Assembly: GCA_964485405.1 (NCBI GenBank)
Contig: CAZAJG010000016.1
Coordinates: forward strand, 10,158 to 74,157
Reading direction: 5' to 3'
From: CAKZNE01 sp964485405
GTDB taxonomy: Bacteria > Bacteroidota > Bacteroidia > Flavobacteriales > Schleiferiaceae
DNA length: 64,000 nt
This document shows positions 11,301 through 20,007 of the stretch, one piece after another. The notes under the pieces were generated by a model, which was not told the DNA's origin, ran no database searches, and saw only the letters and a list, made by a program, of their open reading frames with translations. The position numbers and the translations under genes are program-made. The first letter of the stretch is position 1, and every line of letters starts with the position of its first letter.

Positions 11301-14300
11301 TGCTGGAAGAGGACGATTATGAGATGGCCCTAAGTGCTGGGTTTTTTAAACCACAAAATCTAAGCTTAAACTGTGTGAGTTCCACTTCTATCCCTTCTGG
11401 AGGAACCACCAACTACGACCCTTACACGAATACAAATCTTAAAAATTACGTAAATAACATTGGCCACAGTTCAGTTGGGTTATCAGGCGCTACAGCTGCT
11501 TATTGTATATATGAAACTGCCCTAACCGTTGTGCATGGGAGTAACCCTGGTACGTTTGGTTCCGATCCATGTGTAAGAGATAGAGAATGGCAAGCTTTCC
11601 GCTCCTTATACCTCATGGGTAGAAAATCTCTATTGGATCAAAGCTTTTTTGGTGGAAGTTATACCTGCTATTACGATGGCTTTCATAAACTAACAGGAAA
11701 CTTTGCCAGTAAACAACAGCGAGTAAACTTTTACGATTACTCCAATCTCACCTTCGGAAATTTAGATGAGGTATTACCCGATCAATGGAGTTACATCAAT
11801 GGTTCTAATTTATCTGCTACTCCAGCGAGTATGGGAACTTGTGAGATTTGTGAAGACTATGCTGCGCTTTGGGATGCGGAACTTAGTGAATGTGCTAGTG
11901 GAGCAACTCTGGATGATGCGGTTGAGGCGATTGAAAAACTCTGTAAGTATCAATGTTCAACTTCAGTTGGTGGTGTACTTGGGTATGAGATTAATTCCCT
12001 TGGTGCTACCAGTATAGAAGGTTACTCTTTTTTACCGGTTACGGCAAAGGGTTCCTATAGTTCGCCAGGCGCAGGAGCCAATATTACCGTAAACGGAATC
12101 ACATTTTTTGCTCAAAACGTAGATGATATACTGAATAACTATTTCGGTTCTTCCTGGAGAGATTTTGATTGTAATGCCTTTTTAATCAATAACCCAGGCC
12201 CTTATGGGCAAAATGACAACACGCGCTATCTGGATGATTGTGGATGTGATTTGATAACAGCTAACGAAGCGGAGTACTCAGGAGGAGGAACCCTTCCCAG
12301 CGGAGTTAATACGGCAGCGGATTTATTTGAATATAGCTACGGTCATCGATTGCCTGATTATCAGAATATGAAGTGTAAGTGTACATCGTATTACGGAACA
12401 CCAGACCTTCTCGAGCAGCGTATACCTTTCCCTACCGAATTAACTTGTGATGTATGTGTGAACTGCAACGATATGCAAGATGTGATCACCAACTTCAATA
12501 GTTATTTTGGACTAACTTCATTAGACGATTGGACGGATCAAAATACGTTTGCTAAAGTATTTACCAACTTTGCAAATGTTACTCTAACCGAAGCTTTAGG
12601 AGCATCGGCCAATGGTGATATTCGTCTCACTTTTGATGATTATGCCCGCCTCATGAACGACTGTGAAGCGTATTGCTCCAATCAGTTGATTTCGGGTGAT
12701 AACTTAACAGAGTACGCATATGAATTACAAGAGTTCCTAAACGACCTAATTGGTCATAATTTATTGGATGCCGGTTCCGCTCAAAATATTCCAAAGTACT
12801 TCGATTTTTATCGGAACAATTTGTTTGATAAATGCTTGTTTAGTGGCAACGAAGAAGTAACTACTCAGCATACAACAAACCAAAGTGGAAGTAATTTCAC
12901 TTTAACATTACAACTCAGAGATGTAGCTGGAAACTGTGCATTTGAGAACAAGGATATTGATCTCACTTGTACCTCTTGTCCAAGCGGAGTAAATGTGTCT
13001 AATATTGTCTCGTTTGATTATATAGCAGCAGACTTTACGGGTACGGTAACGGCTGGAGATCATTATGATTTTCAGATAGAAGCTTTATTGAGTAATGGAA
13101 CAAGCATTTTGTTTGACCAATGCTATACACATAAAGATGGATCTCCATCCATAAAAAGATATCCTATTTACAGTAGCATTACCTCTGCTTCAACAGCCTA
13201 TTGCTCGAGTGGATCAGGAAGCTACACCTCTTTTATGCCTCAACTCTGTTTTCCTGGTTTAGACTACAAAAAAAGAGACCCATGTACGGATGATATTATA
13301 GAAAGAGGCATAGCCGTTGGAGAGCTATTGTTTGATGAAGCAACAGAAGATTTAAAAGAACAGTTCCGAAACAACTACATCGCACATTGCGAGGGCAGCA
13401 GCACATCCCTCAGCGAAGCGTTTGATATGAAGCACAATGTGAATAATACTTATGTGATGCTTTATTATTACGATCACTTGGGTAATCTGGTTAAGACGGT
13501 AGCTCCAGAAGGAGTGGATCTTACAGGAGGTAAAGACCATCGAATGAAAACAGAATACGCTTTCAATAGTCGAAACTTACCCTTTCAGCAGTCTATGCCA
13601 GATCATGGCTACTGGGATAATTCAAATCAATGGGTTCAAGGAAAGACCCGCTTTGCCTACAATGACAAAACGCAGATTGTGCTCAGCCAGAATGAGGAAC
13701 AAAGAGCCGGGAAAGATATTGGAGGAACCAATTATCCTGGGTATTCTTACTCATTGTACGATGGTTTGGGGAGAATTGTTGAAAGTGGATTGATATATGG
13801 GACCTACAATAATGGAAGTAGTCAAACAAACCTCGTGGATGAGGCTCAAACCAATACAGCAAGAGAGATTATCAATGATTCTGATTTTCCTGCCAATATC
13901 AGTGGAACAACAAACGGGGGAAGCTGGACGCTAGCAGAAAGACTGGAGGTAATACATGGCTACTATGATGTGGTTTTAAGTACCAGTATTGATAACGAGT
14001 TTGAAGGGGGGCAACAAAACCTATTAAACAGAATCGCTACAGTTAGCTACAATGAAGTATACGATACGGACCCGAATGTATACAACCATGCCATTCATTA
14101 CAGCTATGATGAAATGGGTAATATAAATAAATTAATCAATGATTATCCGCGTCTTGGAACTGCTGATCAGCGTTTTAAGAGGGTTGAATATACGTTTGAT
14201 TTGGTAAGCGGTAATGTAAAAGAGGTAGCCTACCAAAAAGGGGAACAAGACGCGTTTTATCATCGATACATTTACGATCAGGACAATCGAATACGTGAAG

Positions 14301-17300
14301 CATTTACCTCTTCAGACGGTTTTCAATGGGACAGAGATGTGGATTATAAATATTACGATCACGGTCCATTAGGTCGTGCAGAAACAGGCGACCTTAAAGT
14401 TCAAGGGGAAGACTTGACTTATACTTTACCAGGTTGGGTGAAAGCTAAAAATGCTGCTGACATGGAGGCTAAGCGAGATGGAGGTAAAGATGGAGATATT
14501 GGTATTGACTACTTTGCTTCTGAGCAAAACTTACATACTCATTTTGCAGAGGACGTTGCATCTTTGGCTCTATATTACAACAGAACGGATTACGCACCCA
14601 TTCAAAGTTTCAGCAATCCAGATGAGTATATTCTTCCTAGCCTGACCAATTCGAACATGTTTGATTCAGATTTTAAAGATCTATACAATGGAAATATTGC
14701 CGGTCGTTTACATCAAACCCGTAATGTTTCTGGGAATAAGAATCGCTTATGGGGAGCTCGTTATCGTTACGATCAGCTGAACCGTTTACGCAAAGCCGAT
14801 TATCACTATGGTTCATCCGCTTTTGGGAATAGTGGCGCATATACAGAAGATCTGTTACTAGCAACCAACGATTACCTTTCAGAATATACCTACGATCTCA
14901 ATGGAAATATTGAGAGCCTGAAACGAAATGGCTATGCTGCGGCCAATATTGACATGGATGATTTTAACTATCACTATCCGGATAAGCTAGGGATTAACCC
15001 TAATCCCGACCGTAGGATAAACAACCAACTGAGAGGTGTTAAGGATAATGTGAGTTTTAGCGCACACTATGCGGATGATTTGGATGATGATGGAATCGCT
15101 TATATTCCTGGACATGCAGAGATAACCGATAATTTTCAATACGATAATATTGGGAATCTCATTTCGGATCAGTCTGAGTGTATTGCTAATATAGAGTGGA
15201 CCAACAGAGGAAAAGTGAAAAGAATTACTCGAGGTGTTACGTGTTTACAATCCTTAGAAACGGTAAAACCGGATTTGGAGTTTGAGTACGATGCTATGGG
15301 GAACCGCATCCGTAAAACGGTAAAGCCTAGGTTGAGTAATGGGAGCTTACAAAATGAGTTACATTGGGTACATACTTATTACCAAAGAGATGCCCAAGGG
15401 AATGTGCTAGCGACTTATCAATCTACCATGACAAAAGACGATGAGACGCATGGGCAGATATGTTATACCAGTTCAGATCATAGACACTATGACCCAACTC
15501 GTATCAATAGATGGTATGTGAATTTCAACTTGGTTAATGGCCAAACGGTAACTACCCATCCAGTAGTTATTAATGGGTCTGATAATGCGAGTTTGTACAA
15601 GGCGTTAGCAGATGCCATCAATGCATTGCAAGTTCAGGATTTATACGCACTAATAATCGACAATTGTTTACATGTTTTTAGTTATTGTTTATCCTCTATG
15701 TCTCCTAGTTTTGCATCCATACAATACGAATATGAGGATGAGAATGGGGTTGTTGAATTAAGAGAACCTTTCCCTATCCCATTGCAGTGCAGGTTTAAAA
15801 GAGAGCAGTTTAAATTGGCAGATAACCATATGTACGGATCTACAAGGTTAGGTGTTGAAGAAAGGGATGTTGCCATTTTTGATAGTTACTTTGAGTACAA
15901 TGGTGTTGACCCAGAAACTAAAGCACTACTGGATAAGACCTACAGAGGAGAGCATCCTACTTTTAAAGCCTATGATTGTGAATCTTTTAGTGGGTACTGT
16001 TTGTTAAACATCAGTGGAGGGAGTGGAGTTCTTTTACCCTCTATAGACTTGGGAGATGGAGTTGATATTTTTGAAGGAGAGACTTGGCCTGGTGGCGGGG
16101 GAGCTTCTGGTTTTATAAGCTGGTTAACGAATACGTATATACCCGCACATCCAGAATTGAAATTGGAATATTCCACGGCAGGTTTGAGTTCCAATCAAAT
16201 CAAGCTAGGTAAAAAGGGTGTAAGTAATCAAAATGGAAAGCATCCTAAAATAGATCTTACGGGAGCAAGCATATCCATTGAGACTTTCCAAAATGGCGGA
16301 GCTATTGACGCAAAAACACTTGCCTTTAGTGAAGGTTACGACAGTTGGGAAGCTTGCGAAGGAGAACGAATTGCTGGTAACAAACGCTATGAACTCGTAG
16401 ATCATTTAAACAATGTTCAAGCCGTAGTTAGCGATCAGAAAATTTTGAATAATGGAAATATTATCTACACAGATTACTTTGATACAGAAAGCCCAGGGTG
16501 GAACTGGCAGAGTAATTTTAGCGTTACCCAAGGACGAGTTAAAGTAAAGACCTACTCTCAATTTTATCAGTTTAGGAAGAACTTTGATGTAGATCCCAAC
16601 TCAGTATATACAATACGTTTTGACATAGAGCAAGGCTCTGTTTTTGGAAACAATATGATGGTGTTGGTGTATGATCTGGATAATGGTGGTCAATTAAACT
16701 CTACCTACATACAAAATGATGGTACGCATGAGCTTCATATTATGACTCCGAATACGAGTCGTGTTAGGCTGGTATTCCAAAGAAACTCCCCAACATCCTA
16801 TGGATTGGAGACTTTTTATGTAGATAATGTGTATATCGCTAAGAATAAAGAAACTTATGGAGGGGAATTTGTTTCTCCCATTTATGACGATTGGTATTAT
16901 CACGAAGGTGTTTATACCGTAAGTAACAATGGAAGAATTTATGTTCAATCAAGCACACCTGGTCATGGTATGCAGAAGCAGTTTACTGGATTAGATGATC
17001 AAAAAACGTACAAGATTCGATGTAAGATCAACCCGTATCAATTGGGTCAGATGAATATTAAAATCTACAGTGGGGGAACGGCCCCTTCAGATGTGATTCT
17101 AGATGAAGATTTTGCAACAATTTATGGTAGCTACAGAGAATGGGACTTTAGTCCAGCCAATGGTTTTGATTGGGCCACAGTAGTTATAACTCGAGTAGCA
17201 CCCACAACGTTTAGTATAAAACAGTTTATCATGGAAGAGTTCACCATCACCGAAAGTGTGCATTCTGTGTTGCCCGATCAGTTTATAGCCGATATTATCT

Positions 17301-18232
17301 CTACAAACGATTATTATCCTTTTGGGATGTTGAAGCCTGGGGAGCAATTCAGTAGTCCAAATTATAGGTATGGATTTAATGGAATGGAGAAGGATGATGA
17401 AATTAAAGGTAATGGGAACAGTTATGATTTTGGTGCAAGACTTTATAGTTCAAGAATAGGTAAATGGATGAGTATTGATTCTGAATGGAAGTTATACCCA
17501 GATATCTCTCCTTACGCATTTGCGGTGAATAACCCAATACGGTATGTTGATCCTGACGGGAATGGTGTTAATGGTGGCTTTTCAATTAAAAATCAGTCAG
17601 ACCGTCCTGTTTTGCTTGTTGGTACAGCATATAAAGTTACCGATGTAAATTGGTGGCCTATTGATAAGGCGGAGGAGTCAGAGCCCAGAGCTTTTGTTTT
17701 ATATCCTGGGGAACGCTACGATCTTAAATCTAGAGAGACTACTAATTCAGATGGAGAAGTAACCACTGAGTATTATGGGTTGATAACAGATAGTGAAGGA
17801 AATACGAGAGAGGTTTCTGTTGCAGATGTAGATGGTTTAAGACTCATGTGTGATACAGAAATATGTGATGGTGGAGATTTAAAAGGAAGGAACGATATAG
17901 GAATCGAGAAGTCTGCTGGGTATGAGGATAACGGAAATTGGGTTTCAAAAGGCGGGTATCACGTTAAACTGAGCCCAGGTTTAGGAGATTCTGAAATTGA
18001 TACAGAATCCACTGGAGAGGTCATTATATATGGATATAAAAATGAAATACAGATCATAACTAAAGGCGAAAATAATGAGACACCTAGCTATACGATTTTT
18101 CCAGCTCCAACCCCAGGGGGAGGAGATCCAGAAAGGAAGAATAAAAATATGGGACCAAATACTGACACAGGAACATATGTAGGAGAGGATACCCCTGTTG
18201 AACCTAAGGGAACTATAAAGGATGAACTATGA
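8348..18232 (+). CDS. Giant RHS-repeat protein with RHS-associated core and unknown C-terminal domain (3294 aa)
   Basis: The ATG at 8348 is used here. A second in-frame ATG at 8378 also gives a good signal peptide (MKRALFVAFALVLILPTQ) and could be the true start. Domains in order: an N-terminal region with a DUF6443-like patch near residues 350-400 (LGYSDGLNKTRQQ and YDYTGRPTVQILP); a cysteine-rich region from about 640 to 1650 with many paired Cys such as CEICED, CKCTS and CDVCVNC; YD repeats from about 1700 to 2330; an insertion with two carbohydrate-binding-like beta domains (about 2340-2990); the RHS core from about 3006 to 3070 (YRYGFNGMEKDDE, YDFGARLYSSRIGKW, NPIRYVDPDG); then about 225 residues of unrecognised sequence. 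In RHS families the post-core segment is often a variable effector. No T9SS sorting domain is seen. Confidence 0.85.
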   Translation: MSHKALTQNCMKRALFVAFALVLILPTQLMARDEGVNTRLQGAKLQPGSQLLVEDNKFFYMEIHDPVSNPTDPWTDDFVNTGVFNKVTFGIDESKTNDLFQDFYYRINFNVTLWRYANGAWTQTTQNGLTLEVDYTAGSGTNLDRDMISFENVHKCVIEINSIVNESGQVISDLNPAVDALYLQNDIEVERLYYFDPTYQPSINGFLQEKSTDNHLAVYWSYIRDAEWYDLEWTFVDYYSGTANSDWSFDFDAQATRVRVNETKYNLPLVFDEGYVLFRYRPVYASPMDGGLPVEGKWTTQTSGASGLVASYPSNAVHNVQTGASASSATESLPHESTMNWQYSAVYAEDSRSSHSLGYSDGLNKTRQQIAYLPTADKTAVTSAIYDYTGRPTVQILPVPMDDNELHYYHGLNQMKNGSGSEPMAAKHFDDDDTYLDGSGTATECDIDFQGLSVPYSLGAAKYYSDQNPDKEGMQAYVPTAQEAYGDDEAYPFTLVQYTPDHTGRVKRQTGVGADLTLGGHETRIYYDNPLPQELQFFFNTNDIGDINSYRRVITKDANGQVSFQYLNNFDKVVISSLSPNNPEAYLPANDETPPQQISDLLEFATDEDPLSVSLTRFVEMGEEVELRYYLDPIAYQDACINVSTVCFDCLYDLEIKLTFVDECGNRSELELDDPGSGPSLTTPFSTTVGDPSFYNTVCETASDLYEFPQTTYGTSGATALLSDPFQLTADGYLTITKTLRVKPGAADANADMYIEELEAAKNGGYLNASCDFKTKEDWICEQLAGMAGEIEDCQTYDCEDMFLNEMAPTYMDEYATYLEDPCPGEPSDGGECNPLSFEQWMQSNYFTLYTNYINDCNNAGVNALNPCKSYKEAMMSDFFPGGQYAAYDITTSGGTVSYSASENTSIFHTSPVTGIAKYTSFTYDAATYPIINGVPTNPASLSIEDFIINFNPMWAEVLVTTHPEYCYIQFCEANTTYFAYEAQMLEEDDYEMALSAGFFKPQNLSLNCVSSTSIPSGGTTNYDPYTNTNLKNYVNNIGHSSVGLSGATAAYCIYETALTVVHGSNPGTFGSDPCVRDREWQAFRSLYLMGRKSLLDQSFFGGSYTCYYDGFHKLTGNFASKQQRVNFYDYSNLTFGNLDEVLPDQWSYINGSNLSATPASMGTCEICEDYAALWDAELSECASGATLDDAVEAIEKLCKYQCSTSVGGVLGYEINSLGATSIEGYSFLPVTAKGSYSSPGAGANITVNGITFFAQNVDDILNNYFGSSWRDFDCNAFLINNPGPYGQNDNTRYLDDCGCDLITANEAEYSGGGTLPSGVNTAADLFEYSYGHRLPDYQNMKCKCTSYYGTPDLLEQRIPFPTELTCDVCVNCNDMQDVITNFNSYFGLTSLDDWTDQNTFAKVFTNFANVTLTEALGASANGDIRLTFDDYARLMNDCEAYCSNQLISGDNLTEYAYELQEFLNDLIGHNLLDAGSAQNIPKYFDFYRNNLFDKCLFSGNEEVTTQHTTNQSGSNFTLTLQLRDVAGNCAFENKDIDLTCTSCPSGVNVSNIVSFDYIAADFTGTVTAGDHYDFQIEALLSNGTSILFDQCYTHKDGSPSIKRYPIYSSITSASTAYCSSGSGSYTSFMPQLCFPGLDYKKRDPCTDDIIERGIAVGELLFDEATEDLKEQFRNNYIAHCEGSSTSLSEAFDMKHNVNNTYVMLYYYDHLGNLVKTVAPEGVDLTGGKDHRMKTEYAFNSRNLPFQQSMPDHGYWDNSNQWVQGKTRFAYNDKTQIVLSQNEEQRAGKDIGGTNYPGYSYSLYDGLGRIVESGLIYGTYNNGSSQTNLVDEAQTNTAREIINDSDFPANISGTTNGGSWTLAERLEVIHGYYDVVLSTSIDNEFEGGQQNLLNRIATVSYNEVYDTDPNVYNHAIHYSYDEMGNINKLINDYPRLGTADQRFKRVEYTFDLVSGNVKEVAYQKGEQDAFYHRYIYDQDNRIREAFTSSDGFQWDRDVDYKYYDHGPLGRAETGDLKVQGEDLTYTLPGWVKAKNAADMEAKRDGGKDGDIGIDYFASEQNLHTHFAEDVASLALYYNRTDYAPIQSFSNPDEYILPSLTNSNMFDSDFKDLYNGNIAGRLHQTRNVSGNKNRLWGARYRYDQLNRLRKADYHYGSSAFGNSGAYTEDLLLATNDYLSEYTYDLNGNIESLKRNGYAAANIDMDDFNYHYPDKLGINPNPDRRINNQLRGVKDNVSFSAHYADDLDDDGIAYIPGHAEITDNFQYDNIGNLISDQSECIANIEWTNRGKVKRITRGVTCLQSLETVKPDLEFEYDAMGNRIRKTVKPRLSNGSLQNELHWVHTYYQRDAQGNVLATYQSTMTKDDETHGQICYTSSDHRHYDPTRINRWYVNFNLVNGQTVTTHPVVINGSDNASLYKALADAINALQVQDLYALIIDNCLHVFSYCLSSMSPSFASIQYEYEDENGVVELREPFPIPLQCRFKREQFKLADNHMYGSTRLGVEERDVAIFDSYFEYNGVDPETKALLDKTYRGEHPTFKAYDCESFSGYCLLNISGGSGVLLPSIDLGDGVDIFEGETWPGGGGASGFISWLTNTYIPAHPELKLEYSTAGLSSNQIKLGKKGVSNQNGKHPKIDLTGASISIETFQNGGAIDAKTLAFSEGYDSWEACEGERIAGNKRYELVDHLNNVQAVVSDQKILNNGNIIYTDYFDTESPGWNWQSNFSVTQGRVKVKTYSQFYQFRKNFDVDPNSVYTIRFDIEQGSVFGNNMMVLVYDLDNGGQLNSTYIQNDGTHELHIMTPNTSRVRLVFQRNSPTSYGLETFYVDNVYIAKNKETYGGEFVSPIYDDWYYHEGVYTVSNNGRIYVQSSTPGHGMQKQFTGLDDQKTYKIRCKINPYQLGQMNIKIYSGGTAPSDVILDEDFATIYGSYREWDFSPANGFDWATVVITRVAPTTFSIKQFIMEEFTITESVHSVLPDQFIADIISTNDYYPFGMLKPGEQFSSPNYRYGFNGMEKDDEIKGNGNSYDFGARLYSSRIGKWMSIDSEWKLYPDISPYAFAVNNPIRYVDPDGNGVNGGFSIKNQSDRPVLLVGTAYKVTDVNWWPIDKAEESEPRAFVLYPGERYDLKSRETTNSDGEVTTEYYGLITDSEGNTREVSVADVDGLRLMCDTEICDGGDLKGRNDIGIEKSAGYEDNGNWVSKGGYHVKLSPGLGDSEIDTESTGEVIIYGYKNEIQIITKGENNETPSYTIFPAPTPGGGDPERKNKNMGPNTDTGTYVGEDTPVEPKGTIKDEL

Positions 18233-18298
18233 TAAACTTATTTTAAATGATTAATCAAGCTAGTATTTGATCAAGGGCATTCTTTAATTCTAAGCACG

Positions 18299-18343
18299 AA
18301 ACAAAAAGGATAAACCATAAAAAGTTTATCCTTTTTGTTTTTA
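18299..18343 (+). terminator. Strong intrinsic terminator of the RHS operon
   Basis: A perfect 17-bp stem (18299-18315 with 18324-18340) encloses an 8-nt loop and is followed by T-rich sequence. The left arm is A-rich, so it could also work in reverse. It lies 66 bp after the stop of the 3294-aa gene and separates that operon from the sensor kinase. Confidence 0.85.
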
Positions 18344-18453
18344 TCCATATAGAATCAAACACCTCCAAGAAACTTGCTAGTTTCAAAAAACTACCGCATA
18401 TTTAGAAAGCAAAATCTATCTGAGTTAAACCGTTGGAGATCATTCCAAAACAC

Positions 18454-20007
18454 ATGCGATTTTTTCTTTCTAAACCCTTTGGTTTAGGGCTTCACAGCCT
18501 AGGATTATTCCTTTTAATAGCCACGAGCTCATCCGCCCAACACCCCGTATTTCACCATTATTCCACAGGGGAAGGTTTACCCAGCCCAGAAACCTATATG
18601 ACCATGCAAGACAGCAAAGGTTACATATGGATAGGTACCGATCATGGTGTTGCCCGTTTTGATGGATACGAGTTTAAAGTATTTACTACAGATGATGGCT
18701 TAAACAACAATACTGTTTTTGGGATATACGAAGATGAGGAGGAAAGAATATGGTTTTTCACTTATAGTGCGGGTATAAGCTACTATAAAGATGGAGAAAT
18801 ACACAAGCCTCTTGGCGATGATTTTGGTGAAAACTGGTATGGTACGAATGTACCTTACTCTTGGACCATGTATGAGGATACGCTGTTTATTGGAATGAGG
18901 AATGCCTCAAGTGAAAGTAATCGCTTCATTAAGATTTTTAACGATACAATACATCAGGTAGATTCAAGAGCGGCTAAACCCTGTGGCGCGGTAATAATGA
19001 AATTAGAGGAAGAGAACTATTTCAGTACTGGTTTCCCCGTGTGGAGTGACTCTCTCAAAAATAAGTCGATACTCTCTTTCGTGGACCAAGACTTAAATGA
19101 AACAAATCTAAATTTTGTTAAAGGCCCATTCCTTAAAGATGGTTTCAGCACCTTTCAGCGTAAAAATGGAGATATTCTATTCACTTTTATGGGGGCATTG
19201 GGTGTTTGGACAAAGGATACAGTACAAATACTTATTGAACTTGATAAATCCACCAATCTTGGTTTATTAGAGGATAGCCAAGGAAACATTTGGATTACAC
19301 TCACTAATGGAGGACTCTATCTATATAGAAATGGAGATTTTGAGGCTAAGCCAGAGCTTCTCTTTGAGAATAGTTTAACCTCATGGGTAAGCGAGGATAA
19401 CGAAGGAGGAATCTGGATAAATACTTTAAATAAGGGAGTTTTTTATATTCCCTCAATTGATGTACTGCAAGTGCCAAGCTCAAGATATTTTAATAGTGCG
19501 CGTTTAATAGATTTTGCCGGGCAAGGTGATACGATGATTGTTTTTACAAAAGATGGCGTTGCCAATCGTCTGGTTTATAAAAGAAATGAACCTTTGGATA
19601 TTTTCACCAATCAATTTTTTGGAAAATATGGCCCCAAATTACATTGGTTTAAGGGAGAAAGACCCTTTGCTTCGGGTAAAGGAGGAGAGAAAAATACTTG
19701 GGGTTATTTAGATCCAAAGACTTTAACCTTTATAGAAACTGCTCCAAGGCGAAGGGCAATGTATGGTTCTAAGTTAAATGACTCTATACGCTTAGTATTG
19801 GGCACTACCAATAGGATTTCTTTACAAAATATTGAAAACCCAAAAGCTGAGAACGAATTAATTATTCATGCGTCAGATTACAATTGGAGGTGCTTTTATC
19901 CGGATGAAGAAACACTTTGGTTAGGCGGATTAATGGTTTGTGCAGATTTACGATGGGCGATACCTCTATCACTGAAATACACCCAGAGAACGAATTACTT
20001 CGAATAA
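18454..20007 (+). CDS. LytS-type two-component sensor, N-terminal propeller part (frameshifted)
   Basis: The ATG at 18454 gives a clean signal peptide ending at SSSAQ; a TTG at 18433 is less likely. The product is a periplasmic beta-propeller of two-component-regulator repeats (GEGLPSPETYMTMQDSKGYIWIGT, DGLNNNTVFGIYEDEEERIWF, and SQGNIWITLTNGGLYLY). Genuine homology runs to EETLWLGGL at about 19929. After that the frame gives unrelated residues and stops at 20007. The expected continuation (NGLCRF, then more propeller) lies in the frame of the overlapping ORF below. One missing base, probably an A in TTAATGG at 19930-19936, explains the break. The intact protein would be about 1000 aa and act with the LytTR regulator downstream. 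Confidence 0.8.
   Translation: MRFFLSKPFGLGLHSLGLFLLIATSSSAQHPVFHHYSTGEGLPSPETYMTMQDSKGYIWIGTDHGVARFDGYEFKVFTTDDGLNNNTVFGIYEDEEERIWFFTYSAGISYYKDGEIHKPLGDDFGENWYGTNVPYSWTMYEDTLFIGMRNASSESNRFIKIFNDTIHQVDSRAAKPCGAVIMKLEEENYFSTGFPVWSDSLKNKSILSFVDQDLNETNLNFVKGPFLKDGFSTFQRKNGDILFTFMGALGVWTKDTVQILIELDKSTNLGLLEDSQGNIWITLTNGGLYLYRNGDFEAKPELLFENSLTSWVSEDNEGGIWINTLNKGVFYIPSIDVLQVPSSRYFNSARLIDFAGQGDTMIVFTKDGVANRLVYKRNEPLDIFTNQFFGKYGPKLHWFKGERPFASGKGGEKNTWGYLDPKTLTFIETAPRRRAMYGSKLNDSIRLVLGTTNRISLQNIENPKAENELIIHASDYNWRCFYPDEETLWLGGLMVCADLRWAIPLSLKYTQRTNYFE

Noticed and set aside
18233..18453. Immunity gene for the RHS C-terminal domain
   Set aside because: The 221-bp gap contains only very short frames and a terminator; the next gene is a sensor kinase.
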